Positions 48,048 through 60,722 of a DNA stretch of 64,000 nucleotides are shown here, in pieces. Source of the DNA: Rhytidiadelphus loreus (Eukaryota > Streptophyta > Bryopsida > Hypnales > Hylocomiaceae); contig OX344765.1 in the NCBI GenBank assembly GCA_947034895.1, positions 44,893,001 through 44,957,000 of the forward strand. The letters are read 5' to 3'. Under the pieces are notes generated by a model. It ran no database searches, was not told where the DNA came from, and saw nothing but the letters and a program-made list of their open reading frames with translations. The position numbers and the translations under genes were made by a program. Position 1 is the stretch's first letter. Each line of letters opens with the position of its first letter.

Positions 48048-48054
48048 TTTAAAT
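48048..48054 (+). promoter_or_regulatory. Altered TATA box of chitinase C
   Basis: TTTAAAT replaces TATAAAT of genes A and B at the same place, 105 bp upstream of the ATG. The surrounding bases are conserved, so weaker or shifted initiation is plausible. Confidence 0.55.
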
Positions 48055-48158
48055 CTGTGCTTTCTGCTGGGACATCACATTGTGGGTTTGGGAAGGGTTG
48101 AGGGCTTTGGGCTTGGAGTTTGGGGCTTGGACTTGGGAAGGGAGCTCGGTTGAGAATT

Positions 48159-49905
48159 ATGGCCATGGCGATGAAGGGAGCTATGGGTGTGGCTCTGGCA
48201 ATGGCGATTGCATTGAGCATGGTTTTGACTGTCATGGCGCAGGAGGGGGCGTGCAATGCTGACAACACGTGTCCCGACCCGAGTCTTTGTTGCAGCCAGT
48301 TTGGGTTTTGCGGGACAGGAGATCCCTATTGCGGGACTGGCTGTAAGGGGGGCCCTTGCACTGGCGGAACCCCGCCTAGTCCTCCGTCTGGAGGTGGTGG
48401 CTTGGGCGACATCTTGACGAGAAATTTGTACGAGCAGCTCTTTCCTGGTCATCTCTCGTTCTACAATTACGATAAGTTCATCGAGGCTGCGAAGCTGTTC
48501 CCGCAGTTTGGAACCACGGGCGATAGCAACACGCGGAAGCGGGAAATCGCTGCGTTTGCAGCACATGTCACGCAAGAAACCTCAGGTTGGTTGGTTGTTT
48601 TTTGGTTTCGTTTCGTTTTTCTATTTGGTTTTAGTTCAGTTATGTTGTTTTGTTTATCAACAATTGAGATGTTTAATGCGACCGTAAGAAATAGATATCA
48701 TCCATTAAACTGCAGAAGGTACCGGGTTCACTGCACTTTGCCGTGTTCCGTCATGCTGGGGTTTTGCCTGCACGAAGGCTAATTCTTTAAGTGCTAAATC
48801 TCCTTTCACTTGCTCTTTGTTTCAGGGCTCAAGGCAATTGTTGAGCACACCAATGAAACCTACTGTGACAGTACCCGGGCGGAATTTCCATGTAATGGAA
48901 AGCATTTCAATGGTCGTGGCCCTCTCCAACTCTCATGGTATCGTACTTTTCAAAATACTTTTCATTTTCATCTACATGTTCATGGTTGCTAATTATTACA
49001 GTGAGACAGTTTGTGAAAGAGGCTCATGTTGAGTATAAGGTTCATCATTGTATTCGAGTTCTCGTGGAAGTAAGAGTGTCACCTCTCGTTTTGCTCCGCT
49101 TTGAACACATTCATTTTCTCGATTGTATTTAAGTCCTCTTCTTTTTTGGATGCCAACAACTCGATCTATTAGTATCGAGTTGGCTTCTATCCCCAATTGG
49201 GTCTTTGGTCGCACCGTTGCAACTTTGAGCTGAAGCTTCGAATCAAAAGTGTTTTAGAGCCTCAAGTATGATTTGTTTCCAAAATGTATGACCACTTGTT
49301 TTTTGTTGGTTCCTTTTCCTCCAAAGTCAAACAGTTGGGAGGAAAACTTGAATCCATTGGTTGCATATGTTCAGAGTGGGGGTCAAAGGATTGATTGCAC
49401 ACTAGTACTTAAAGGCTAACTGTATCATTTAGTAAATGGTTCATTGACGTGTCGTTCGATTTTGATGACCTTGAAGAGATGTGTACCTCTAAATCGCTAT
49501 GTCCACAGGAACTACAATTACGGCACTTGTGGCAATTACCTGAAAATTAATCTCCTCGGCAATCCGGATCTGGTGGCGACAGACGCGCTTATCTCTTTTA
49601 AATCCAGCCTTTGGTTTTGGAATCGGTATGGAGACAATGTCATCCCTCACATCCACGATGTCATAACTGGAAACTGGAAACCGAACAACGCCGACAAGGC
49701 TGCCAACCGCGTTCCAGGTTTCGGAGTTACCATCGAAATTATCAATGGAAACTTAGAGTGCGGCAAGCAGAGTACCCAGGCAGACAATCGAGTGAGGTAT
49801 TTCAAGGATTTTTGTAGTCGGCTGAATGTTTCCCCTGGTGATAATCTTGACTGCAGAAACATGAAACCCTTTTACGGCGGTATTAAACTTGTTACAGAGT
49901 CTTAA
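48159..49905 (+). CDS. Chitinase C: secreted GH19 endochitinase with one CBM18 domain, 311 aa
   Basis: Exons 48159-48585, 48826-48937 and 49509-49905, with the same phases as A and B. Signal peptide about 1-27, one CBM18 domain ([25 protein letters not shown]) the same as domain 1 of gene B, then a Pro-rich linker ([13 protein letters not shown]) and the GH19 domain with candidate catalytic E140 (QETSG) and E149. Small replacements against A and B include [19 protein letters not shown] and CRNMKPF. This is the usual one-domain architecture of class I/IV plant chitinases and may be the ancestral form. It is convergent with the TBL gene, 1.27 kb away. Confidence 0.93.
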
Positions 49906-51173
49906 GTACTTCCAGTTTCGTAATGTTTTCGAGTGGTGTGCTCCATAAGTTCGTCTAGATGTAGATAAAGACATGCAGGAGTGAGTTTTTAAGAGAACGG
50001 TACATATTGAACAGTAAATAAAGGAGGGGTTTGAACATTTCACGCACTGCCTCTCATACCTGGTATGTCTTGCTAGGAGAAAATAAGCAAAGGCAACCTG
50101 GTTTTGTGTGCATGATAATGATAGAACATAAGGAAAAGTGGATGTTTACGTATCCATGAGCGTAGACAGTTTCCCAGTTTTCACGTTTTATTATATTCAA
50201 CCAGGGTTGAAGCAATAGAATATGACTCGTATTCTAGACCAGTGTGGTCTGCTCACCGTTTCGTTGTGATACACTATGGATGTTATTGAATGCACCTGTT
50301 GAACTCGTGATGAAAGGATCTATGCCAACAAATCTGTCCAATTTAGATACGCAGATTCTTGGATTAGTAGAAGAGGTGTTTGCAGCTCCTTTGAAGAATG
50401 TTTTGGAAATGTAACGGCATGTAAACCTTTATGAGCAGGGTTTTGAATGACAATGATGCCTGTTGCTTCCAAGGTACGAGAAGAAATGTCCTAATTTCGT
50501 TAATTTTAGAAGCTAGATGATCTACTTATAGGAGAAATTAAACCCTCAAAGCTATTGTGGTAGTTCAAGGTCCCAAGTAGTGCCACACATGACTTTTTCA
50601 GTGTTCCTTAACCTTGCAATTCCGCAAAGGACTAATTCAAAGTGTTCCTTAACCTTGCAATTCCACAAAGGACTCAGGGTGTCCAATGAATGACTTTCAA
50701 GGTTTATTATAGAGACAAAGAATGATTTTTGGATTATATACCTCGGTGATAGCCTCTTTTCTTTTAGAGTGAAACTGGATTTTGAAAATTCACAAAAATT
50801 ACTAACATTCTCCACAAAATATCAATTTTTTTGATTAAAAAAAATAATGATACCCATTTGACTACAAGTAAAGAATCACCTGTAATTGAGAATTTGACTC
50901 TACCAATGTGCGTTGGCTGAAACAATAGATGCTAAATAGTTCTACCTACAGTTTCTTCCCTCTTCTGCACCCAATTCTGTCAACTGCCATTTCTTTTAGG
51001 GAGCTAACTCATTCTCGAGTTGTCTATTAGACAATTCGGATAATTGTTAAGTAGTGCAAACAAAGGACAAGAAACGTCTTTAATCTTTGATTTGAAACTC
51101 TACACCAAACTCTGCACGGAGTCTGCAATTAGCGCAAACTCAGTGACTCCAATGACGAAGTTATCTTATAAGC
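49906..51173. other. Convergent spacer between chitinase C and the TBL gene
   Basis: Contains both 3' UTRs. In order it matches the start of units I-III (caggagtgagttttt, aaacctttatgagc, gcttccaaggta, tagtgccaca, tgttccttaacc). It is thus the intact form of the spacer relics inside the array. A direct repeat of tgttccttaaccttgcaatt occurs at about 50600 and 50643. Confidence 0.7.
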
Positions 51174-54100
51174 TTACTGCACACGTTCGCCCCAAACTCC
51201 TTGCCCCCTGGCCAGCAACGTCGCGTACAGAAACTCGTTCCAAGTGTCCGGTACCCCAGGCAAGCAGAAGTGGCTGCAGTCTTGTTGGCTCCTGGGCGTG
51301 ACGCCATAGAGGGCCACATCCCGGGTGTACAGTCCACCATGTCCGTCTGCTCGGTAGTCGGTGGACGGGGTGACGTCCAGAAACTCGACAGCGCTTCGTT
51401 TGCTCTTGACGTTGTCGTTGATGGCGTCCACGATCAGTGGGTTAGTCCAGGGGGGGGTCTGCATCTGCTCCACTTCTTCGTCCGTTAGGGGACGAACTTC
51501 TTGGTCGCAACGGCCGCCCGTGCTCCAGGTTCCGCCCCTGCAAATAAAACATTCACAATGTCGATCTCGTTAAATGGGCGGAATTCTACGACTGTGGCAA
51601 TTTCTTTTAGGAAGCACCGACTGAAACGCAAATCTGTTAAGTATCAATGCTTGGTTTTAGAACTCTGTGCATGTGAATTTCGGTGTCCAGAATCGTGCCA
51701 ATACAACAGAAATGACGATTCAAGTATCAACATTTTGGAGGGGGCATATAACATATCATCGGATTTCAACAAATATTATGGTCTGGCTACAAGAGTAATG
51801 GAAATTTAAAATGTAAGGAAGAGAATGTGATTCGTTACGTAGATCTGTATTTAGCCAGGTTTTATAGAGAACTCATTGATACTTGCAGTAATTCGCTGTA
51901 TATTGCTTTGTAGCTGCCAAAAGAAGAAAAGAAATGGAAAAATGTGTCGGAACTAGTAGTTTTAACCAAATCTTTGAGCCACCACAGCGAGAAACGAAAA
52001 ATGAAAAGAAGAAAAAATGAAGCGTGATATTAGACGTTGTTAGAGTTTTAGATTTCAGACACAGGATTCTGTTGTTTGTTTCCAAATTCGGCACTTCACG
52101 CACTCACAGGGCGATTGTCCTTGTTTCCTGACGGGAATATCAGAAGTTCCCAAGATCATTTAGCACCAGGAATGGGGATCAGGGAAAAGCTACAAACAGG
52201 GAAAATTTGTGCTGCTGAATACGGTACCCTTATTGGAGTTGAAAGTAGAGGTAGGATTCAAGCGGCAATTCAAGCGAAAACCTGGGAATAGCAATCGAGG
52301 AACTACAGATAATCTCCCTGTGACTAACCAAACAGACTTCGGATTTCGACGCTTTTTCCAACACTGTTTTTGACACTTTCGTATTGAAAGGAGTGTCAAA
52401 AAAACACCGTTTTTTTTTGGTAGTGGTGATTCTGAACTCCTTTTATTGTCTCAAGTACATTGTACAGATTTTGGAACGGCCAACAGCAGGAATTTCAAAG
52501 ACTTGGCTTGCTTGGATTGGATTGGCTCCAAGCAACCATATTACAAACAGTAATCATGGTTCTTCGTGAGATGCATAGACATAATGGGATTGGTGATGAA
52601 GAGCACATGGTAACTACAAATCTCTTGTCCAAATTGGCATGATTGATCGCAACGTGTCTCTGTTTCTGCTATTGACCAATTACAAACGGTAATGGCCATG
52701 TTGTGAGCCAATCCCGTCTTTAATTGAGCTTCTACCTCTCTCGTTGCTTCGCAATTCAAGAACAGCTTAATAATAGACTGTATTGGCTCACAACTTGGCC
52801 ATTACCTAGTTCATAATGTTACAAACTCACGTGCATTTGGGTGCTTAGGTTGTGACATTAAAGAAGCCTGGGGGATGCAAATTATGAACAGTTGACCTCA
52901 GCCCTAAGAGAATTGCATGACAGCTTAACATACCTGAAATGAACTGAAGCATAGCTTCGGAAAAATACTTGAGTAGTCTCAGGGTCCAGATTCTCTTCCA
53001 TCCACAATGCCCAAGTCTTCATCGCCACTTGGAAACCTTCTTGAAAGCCATGGGTGGTCAACTTGTCCCCCATTTGAAACCGGCCACCCCTGCACATCAA
53101 ATCCAGACACAAAATGAACACACGTACAGTAACAAGTAAAAGTCCTAAACCTGTGACCAAAGCACACTGCATTCTCGTGAGAGGGAAACCACCCTAGCTA
53201 GCAAGGTGATGTTTTCGCAATCATATTAGCTCGATTCATCCAAATCTGAATCAGAATGTCATCCAAATTGGGATAAAATTGCCCCAGTTGAAACACTATC
53301 TGCGCACTAGACCAACAGAATAATGCCCTCAAAAGGATCCACAGCTAACTCCCTAGATTTGCCAAGTGAAGGCTTCTTGTGGGTCTTTTCTTCGGTCTAC
53401 AAGGACACCGTTTTCTACTATTGTTATCTTAAAATGAACACAAAAAGCGATACGTAACAAAGGAGTTTCATTTGCGAGTTTCTTTGGATGTGGTCAAAAA
53501 ATACCAAAGCATAGATCATACCCGCGGAAAATCTTCTCATTAGACCACCAGTGACCCGAGTTCAAGACCAAGATATTTGCCCCAGGCCACCAATTGGAGA
53601 CGCTCCACGAGACATGGTCAATTTTGAGCACAGTGGTGACATTCTCGGGCGAGTTCGGTGGAGGCCGGGTTTGGGGCACCAAGAAAGGGTCCCTGTAATA
53701 CTCCACAGAGCAATTGTAATCCTCAAACCGGAACACTAAGGAGCCCACATGCTTGCTGATGGGCTCCCCACTCGTTTCATAAATTCTGGACTTGTTTTGC
53801 ACCCCTTCTGCCAACATGCACAGCATGGACTCCCACTGGTTCCTCCCCAAGGAATCTCCCACAAACACCATCCTCTGGTTGCGGAGCCTCTCTAACATAT
53901 CTTTTGCGTCAAATCTGCAAACATTTTGAAATATCCGTTAAGTAAGTTAGTGCAACCACAGTAACAAGGAGGGAGGGAATGAGATTCGAAACTCTACAAC
54001 CAACGATTCTGAATGAAACTTGTGCCTGCGATTGCTGGAAAACTCTACGTGAAACTGTGCACGAAATTCAAGGAGTACTTAACGTATGTCTCTATTGTCC

Positions 54101-56792
54101 TCCACCCTGATTTCTAAGCGTTGAAATTGTAAACCCTGAGCAAAGAAACAGAGATGAAAAGGCTTCAATATGAAAGCCAAGGAGTGGAGAATCATGCTTC
54201 AGTCATGTAAAGCTATAATTGTCTTCGTGGTATCCATTTGAATTCGTTAAACCCTACACTCTTAAACCCTAAAAATAAATAAATGAAAAGGTTCAATTAT
54301 CAATTCATACACTATATAATCATGCTCCAACAAGAACATTTTGATCTAAGGGTTAGGATGAAAGAAATGATTATATATAGAGGTAATAGGAAATAATAAT
54401 TTTGTCTTATTAATATCCCAATGGATTCAATTAGTGTAAGACGTGCTAATTGTTATATTTCACATTTTTCTACCAGGGCAAAATATATCTCCAAAATTCT
54501 AATGATGTCGCTGAATTAATGTAAAAATTTGACCTATATTTCATAATTAATTAATTTTTTGGTAAATTCTTTGTTTCCAAATACGGATTCAAATATTCCA
54601 AATTTTATCATCCATTGTAAATATTTACGTTTTCACCCTCTAGAATTTTTTGGAGCTGAGTAGTCCGAAATCCCACATGAGATCTAGCCCTGACCCAAAA
54701 TAGAACCAGCAATCAAGCTGTTCAAAAAAGCAAACAACAAAAAGGCTCACTGACTCCCGCCATAGCAGAGTAGAAAGACACTGACTCTATTCATAGTGCA
54801 AATAAAGTGGGTGGACAGAAAGACTAAATCAGGGACTCAAAAAGCAAAGAGAAAAAAAAGGTGCCAGGGGACCTTGCCGGATCTCCTGCCTCTTTTTTAG
54901 GCAAGGTCAGTCGCTCCAATAGTTTAAAAAAAAAGGGGGGGTTAATTTTTGAATGTTTTCTTTAAAAAAAAATATAAAAAACACTCAATTATGAATCACA
55001 ACAACACCACAGGAACCCTATTCATTGTACTGGAAGTACGAAGACAAAAAGCACTCCAAATTATAAGTTATACAGATGGCCGAAGATAAGAGTGTCAGAG
55101 CTGAATGATCCAACTAAAGCTGTCAGTTGCAAGCTTCGGCACATGACCCAGCTCACCCTCCAACACGACAACACCCACCTTCAATCTTTTCGACGACAAT
55201 GTCAGACACCCAGCTCTCTGTAATTGCATTGTCTCACGGGCACGTACTGTATGGGCTTCGAATTGCGCACTCTGGCAGGTGGGATGCGAAAAGTATTGGG
55301 ACAAGTTTTGACACAATATGAGAGATTCTCAAGATGCTCGAGAGATGAATGTGCAATTGGAGAGGGTGAGGGACAGTCACCTTGCTTGAAAACATTTGTC
55401 GAAAAAAACCATGAACTACAAGGTCTCCAATCCATTGCTTTCTTACAACTACGAGATAGTGAGACAGATCTCTTTGATAACCCTAAACCATCCTTCGTCA
55501 TCCCACCAAATTCTAAACGAGTAGAGTAGCTGTATCCAGTTCAAATTCACTCTGACTATACTCTCACTGTCAGTTCATCGCACTTTTCTTGACGTTGTTT
55601 ACAAATTTGATCATATCACGGAGTTTGAGGAGCGTGAAAAAAATTCTAGACCAGCTTTCTAACTCACACAACCCTAATTGCTTCTTTAATGTCACTCTTC
55701 CGTCTCACGATGTTACAAAACTTCGTCACGAATCACGTGCAAGGTTGGTTGACATCAAAGAAACATATTTGGAAGCAGATCACGGGGTTGCTAAACGAAA
55801 GATATACGAGCATTTGATCAATAACTTGAGTACACTCTCAACCTCTTCGCCATGAATCATCAACTTACTTAAATTGGCACGATTCAGAGCGCCGAAATTC
55901 GTGACATTCATCTTGAATCACAAAGCTCTAAAAACAAGGACCGGGTGTAGATTTCCGTTTCAAGTCGTGAGACCAGATCCAAAAGTGACAAAGTTGTGAA
56001 ATTGACGTTAATGACCCTCTCTAAAAGCCAACAACCACATTCTGGACCATTTTGCTATTTGAATTGTCACACATTCAAACTAAATCATAGGCTGGAGGAA
56101 ACTTATTAGGCAAGCAGAAAAAAACAAAAGTGGAAGAGGAAATAGAGGAAGACGGACCTGGGCAAATCGCAGTCTAGCGGTTGCCATCTCCAGTTCATGA
56201 AATCCAAGTCCGGGCGTCCATTTTCCTCACACCGAAACCCCGGATCCACAAACGGGCAGTTCCGGGATCTATACAGGGGATACGTTTCGTCATGCACCCA
56301 ACTTCCCCGAGAAATATCACAACCCTTCGTCATCTTCTTCTTCTTCGTCTGCTGCGTCGACGTCTTCGTCGAATTCTGAAATTCATCCTCACCTGGCATC
56401 ACTAATCCCTCAGCCTGGAACTCCGCCTCGCCAGGAGATTCCACTGTCTCATTGTAGTTGAGTCCAGAGTCGTCGTCAGGACCAGCTGAAAAATTCCCCG
56501 GAGAATTGCCGCTCTGGCTCTGAGCTATGTCTTCAAATGAATCAGTGGGTGATGGGCTGGTACCTTGGCTTTGCTGCTGGAGAATGGCTCCTGTGCTGAT
56601 TCCCATTTGCAGGGCCTTCTGTAACTCCTTGCTGGTGCTCTTAAAGTAGAAAAACCTGACGTCGGTGTAGGTGGAGCCGAGGAGGAGTAAGCCTGCCATG
56701 CTGGCCAGGAGCAACCATATGCCGATGGCGTGGCTGGGCTTGCGACAGCCACATCTCCCGTTTGCTCGGCTCACAGGCTTCGTAGAAGCCAT
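51174..56792 (-). CDS. TBL (trichome birefringence-like, DUF231) polysaccharide O-acetyltransferase, 515 aa
   Basis: Four minus-strand exons: 56792-56158, 53914-53522, 53089-52934 and 51537-51174 (GT-AG, all junctions phase 2). Type II membrane protein: short cytosolic tail, TM about 23-41 (IGIWLLLASMAGLLLLGS), variable stem to about 155, PMR5N domain about 156-212 (KGCDISRGSWVHDETYPLYR, PFVDPGFRCEENGRPDLDFM, WRWQP), then the catalytic DUF231 domain with GDS at 231-233 (VFVGDSLGRNQWESMLCML) and the DxxH motif at D481-H484 (DCSHFCLPGVPDTWNE; family usual HWCLPG, here F for W). TBL proteins acetylate xylan, mannan or pectin in the Golgi; the substrate here cannot be told. Intact. Confidence 0.93.
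53915..56157. other. TBL intron 1 (2.2 kb)
   Basis: Contains short plus- and minus-strand ORFs (55202-55529, 55589-55855) without recognisable domains and a poly-A/G-run tract near 54925. No nested gene is supported. Confidence 0.5.
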
Positions 56793-59790
56793 GTCAAGAA
56801 ATTACGGGTTGGGGTTGATGGATCTGTGCGTTTTCAGGAGAAAAGCGGAGGAAACCCTAGAATTGCTGTATTGGATCTCGAGAATGAAAACATGGATACT
56901 AATGCTACATCACTGAATCTGAGGCTCCGCGGACCGCTCATCGTCGTTTCTATTCTTCGGTGCCAATTAAAGAAATTCGAAGCGCGTGCTAAACAGGGGC
57001 TTGATTATTCCCGCCTCGGATGCCACGCTTGAAGTCTGGCTTACATTATGTTGCCACACGGTAAGAGTGTACAGAATGCCGTATGGATTGGGTACAACAC
57101 TCACAATCCCACGCGAGAGCAATCGTTCAAGCGGTTCCGCATGATGATTGTGTTTCTTCCAATGCTCAAACAGCTGTTCTCGTCATGTCCGTCTGGAAAG
57201 ACAAAAAAAAACACCGTAATGCTCATCAGCCAAACAAACTTCATACCACCCAGCAATCCCCAAACATTCACTGTCGCACGTCCCGAACACCAACCTGGAG
57301 CAGCAATAAACTGGCAAGAGATTGAAATCATCAAATGATGCTTATCCAGATGAGTCGTGAAGCTCGATCTCGAGAATTGGAATCGAGCAAGCAAGAGCTC
57401 GATTCAACCGAAAGAAGCATAAATAGGCAACGCATTAATTTATTTTTCTTCGGGGGTAGGAATCTGTTTCACTTGGGCGACTACCGAGATCGCGCCCGAA
57501 TTTCGAGAAGGGTCAGGTGCGCGCTACAGTAGTCTCATCAAGCAAACTGAAGTTCGGATTCTAAAATTAGGAGGAGCGCCACTGCGGCGGGCAAAATAAG
57601 AAATCGGAGAACTATACATCTCCGCTGCCTGCCCTAGAAGCGCCATGCGTGGCTCCCCGGCCTTGATTACTTTGCATTCGATCAACCTACTCAAACCTGG
57701 CGAAGTACGCGGGAGTACTGCAATGCTCGGATCGAACGCTGATCTTAGTGAGGTACGTAGACGTCCATAAGAATGAGAAACTGATTGAGAATGTAATAAC
57801 TAAGTTCCAACACAGAAGCACGAGATTCGTCCTAATGTTCACCACGGTCGGGCGCGTGACTTTCACGACACGCAACATTCATTTCATTTCGACGTCGTAC
57901 AATAGAAGAGATCATGATCGAGGTCGTTGCTACGTATGTACAAGACTGACGCAGCTTTTCAAAGCTACGGCATTTGATACGACATCGAGTGATCGAAGCT
58001 TCTCGTGCAAGCATCCGATCGATCTTCTACCTAGAGATCTATCTATTCGAACGACGACGAATCCTTTCTGAAGGAAGCTAGCTAGCTAACAACTACCCGC
58101 GCAACTACCTCTTCCGCAATCTGAGCTAGATCACAAATGCAAGCTCAGCGTCACGCGCGCACACCACAAGCTAAGAATCGCATATATTACAGCACGAATT
58201 GAAGAAACTGACTCACGTCACTGACAAAGTGTAAATCTGTGAAGGAGTGCGTGTCGGATCGGGGACCTTGCTAGCTGTTGCTCGATCTTCTCTTCACAGG
58301 CTCCAATCCCATATTCTGTAGTTTGGGACTCGATCATCATATGGCCAGCCTGCGAGATCGAGGACGCCAAGGATTATGAGCATTCAGCTTTCAATTCCTC
58401 AATTCTCGGCAGCACGCGCGCCACGTGGGATCCCGCCACATGCAGCCAAGGTGCAACGAACTTAACTTGCAAGGCGCCCGGCCATCCTGGAAAATGGGAA
58501 AAGTTCTCATCGTCCCCAGCGGTTGGCCAAATGTCTCCGGGCTCACTGATTTGGGCACTCATCAGTCATCCTCCTTGAACACTAAGAAATCTGTTTTGAA
58601 AAATAAATGAAATTGACAAAAACCTTAGAGCTAAAAATAAATAAATAAGGTAAGCCAGCCTATAACATACAAACTACCTAAAGCAAACACCTAAAAAACC
58701 ATGCATTAGAGTCTCATATCAACCCATGGCAGATTTTTTTTAATAAATGGGACTAGGATTGCATTAGGCAATGGTCATAGAGTTATTAGTAATTGTCATA
58801 AGACACTTAGTCACTTACACCTTTCTAGTGTAAACTCATCATAAAAAGTTATTTTTTATTCCTTCATGTTAAGAAAGCAATCTTGTAGCCATGTTAGAAA
58901 ATGTTGTGACCGCTTTAGGTGGCAAGATGAACATCATGGAAACACTTTTCTAATTTGGAGTAGTCTATAGACTCTTTTGGGCCAACTAGATAAACCACTT
59001 ATTCTGCCTGTCATGGGCAAGTTTTATTGTTACTTGATTCACGTAGAGCATCACCACCTGACTTGCAAAATGGGTGTTGATGTGGCTTGCAAAATGGGGG
59101 GCATCGACTATCGAGGTTGCAAAAAAATGGACAAACCCATCCCTAAACTTGTTAATAGGCCAAGCATGTTGACTTCCCACCAAATGACCTACGAGATTGA
59201 TGCTTTAGATGGGATTTGGTCCATCCGGAGGGCCATGAGTTCCCAACTGTAGGGAACACACTGCACTGCGCCAGCACAACAGTTTGACGTGGCCAAGCGA
59301 CTGCCACGTCATTGGGGAAAATAAATAAATAAATATACTTTCGTTTTATCATTTCAAAAGCAATTTTTTTTTACAGCACCCGACACTCCCTCACTGCATT
59401 GGGAACATATTCGAGAACGGCCCTAAAACGGCCCTCCAGTGCAGCTGAATCCCATCTAATGACTCTTTCAATCCCACTGATCTCTTTATATAATTGCAAG
59501 ATATACTCCAAATTACTCATCAAATTGGATTTGTTTGTGGGCTGATATTGCGGGATTTCTTATCCTATGCAGTTTGCAAGTTGAGCTCTAGCTTGCAAAA
59601 CAACCTTGTTTTACAAGCCACAAGAGGTTTTTGAAGTCAACCTTTTAAAAAGTTTGTCAGTTTTGCAAATCCAACTTGGACAAGTCATCCGTTTTACAAG
59701 ATAGGTGGGGATTCTCTTAGAACATTCTTTCTTCCTTCCTTCCATTGATCTATATTTCATGCTTTTTTCATGAAACTTCTTCGAGAAACA
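56793..59790. other. TBL upstream and intergenic region
   Basis: GC-richer near the TBL start (5' UTR and promoter, about 56793-57600), becoming AT-rich after 58600. Small ORFs at 57748-58071 (plus) and 58374-58562 (minus, 62 codons) have no recognised domain. (AAAT)n-type repeats near 58634 and 59322. Confidence 0.4.
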
Positions 59791-60165
59791 TCAATTGGAT
59801 GAAGTGCACTCTTCACAACATCCATCATCCAACCATTTTGGGTTCATCACCAAACCATGCCACATGTCATCTTGCCATTGCGAATTGATATACGATGACC
59901 TGGACCTCTCTCCAAATCTGACTTGGAAATTCAATCTCCATGTCGAATCTGACCCTCGCTTAGCAAGAGTAGGTACATCGACTTGAATGAGCTTCCAATT
60001 CTGCGGCCCTTCCATCGTACAGATCTGTCTCTGATTGTCCGTGGGCACCAACTGAGAAAGCGAAGCGAGCGAGTGGGTTAGCACGTACGTGAATGATGAA
60101 TGGTAGCGATGGCTTGTAATGGAGCTAGCAGCACTCATGGTCGTAGCAATGCAAAGCTTTTTCAT
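59791..60165 (-). CDS. Hypothetical protein, 124 aa, weak
   Basis: Open frame from ATG at 60165 to a stop at 59791. It starts MKKLCIATTMSAASSITS and has a Trp/Arg-rich second half (LIQVDVPTLAKRGSDSTWRL, QWQDDMWHGLVMNPKWLDD) and a Cys-containing tail (GCCEECTSSN). No family was recognised and the N-terminus is not a convincing signal peptide. The frame is long for local base composition, but no splice or promoter evidence was found. Confidence 0.25.
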   Translation of the reverse strand: MKKLCIATTMSAASSITSHRYHSSFTYVLTHSLASLSQLVPTDNQRQICTMEGPQNWKLIQVDVPTLAKRGSDSTWRLNFQVRFGERSRSSYINSQWQDDMWHGLVMNPKWLDDGCCEECTSSN

Positions 60166-60722
60166 GAATTATCTTTTCCTCAAATTTTTTGGCCACGCAC
60201 AAACTAACTGATGAATCCGGCCAACAATGAGTCTGTTTGTCCACATTCCGCCGAGACTCCCAAGAGCGAGCGAGGGAGCGAGCATGATTGACAGGATTAT
60301 TGTTTGAGTTTGATTGCTTGTTTTTAGTAGTTGGTACGTCGACGACGCTCCTGTTGTCTAGCTGGGCTCCCGGGACTCCTCCTATCGCTTTTGACAGCCT
60401 GGGATTTGTCCTGCGGCTCGTACAGTACAGGAAGAGAAAACAGACGTTGGGAACGGAACCAAAGGCCAGAGTCGGTCATTTTCAACGTCGGTGTAAGGTA
60501 GACAAGCCTGTAATGTTACCACACTGATTTGCAATCTGAATATCTTGGGGCCAGCTCTAAGAGGGGCACACATGTTTTTTTCTTTCAGAGGTGTGCGCTT
60601 GTTTCACGGATCAAACCCAAGTGGAATTATAATTTTCCAATGAAAAATGTAATTTCTGTGAATTTCTGAAGTGTTATGTCCTCAAAACCAACTATAGAGT
60701 GGAGTTATCAAAGTCCCATTAA
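60166..60722. other. Intergenic
   Basis: No supported gene. The stretch tgttaccacactgatttgca, then atctgaatatcttggggcca (60514-60560), recurs at 62515-62555, so part of this is a dispersed repeat. Confidence 0.4.

Larger units (their letters stand above)
41125..50250 (+). repeat. Tandem duplication unit III (ends with chitinase C)
   Basis: The most diverged unit. It follows the same order, but lacks both TTAA-flanked elements of unit I. It has its own insertions: AT-rich 41230-41845, a Tourist-like MITE 41893-42406, and 45370-46320 with gaaaccacgtgtgaacaa/ttcacacgtggttt inverted motifs. It shares 46318-47130 with 35454-36240 of unit II. Confidence 0.8.

Noticed and set aside
55202..55855. 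Possible gene nested in TBL intron 1
   Set aside because: Both strands have comparable short frames, none with a recognised domain, and no splice-consistent join was found.
57748..58071. 107-codon plus-strand frame upstream of TBL
   Set aside because: Low-complexity Thr/Ser/Arg composition and no family resemblance; expected by chance in this GC-richer stretch.
58374..58562. 62-codon minus-strand frame MSAQISEPGDIWPTAG
   Set aside because: Protein-like composition, but no recognised family, promoter or splice partner; too short to claim.
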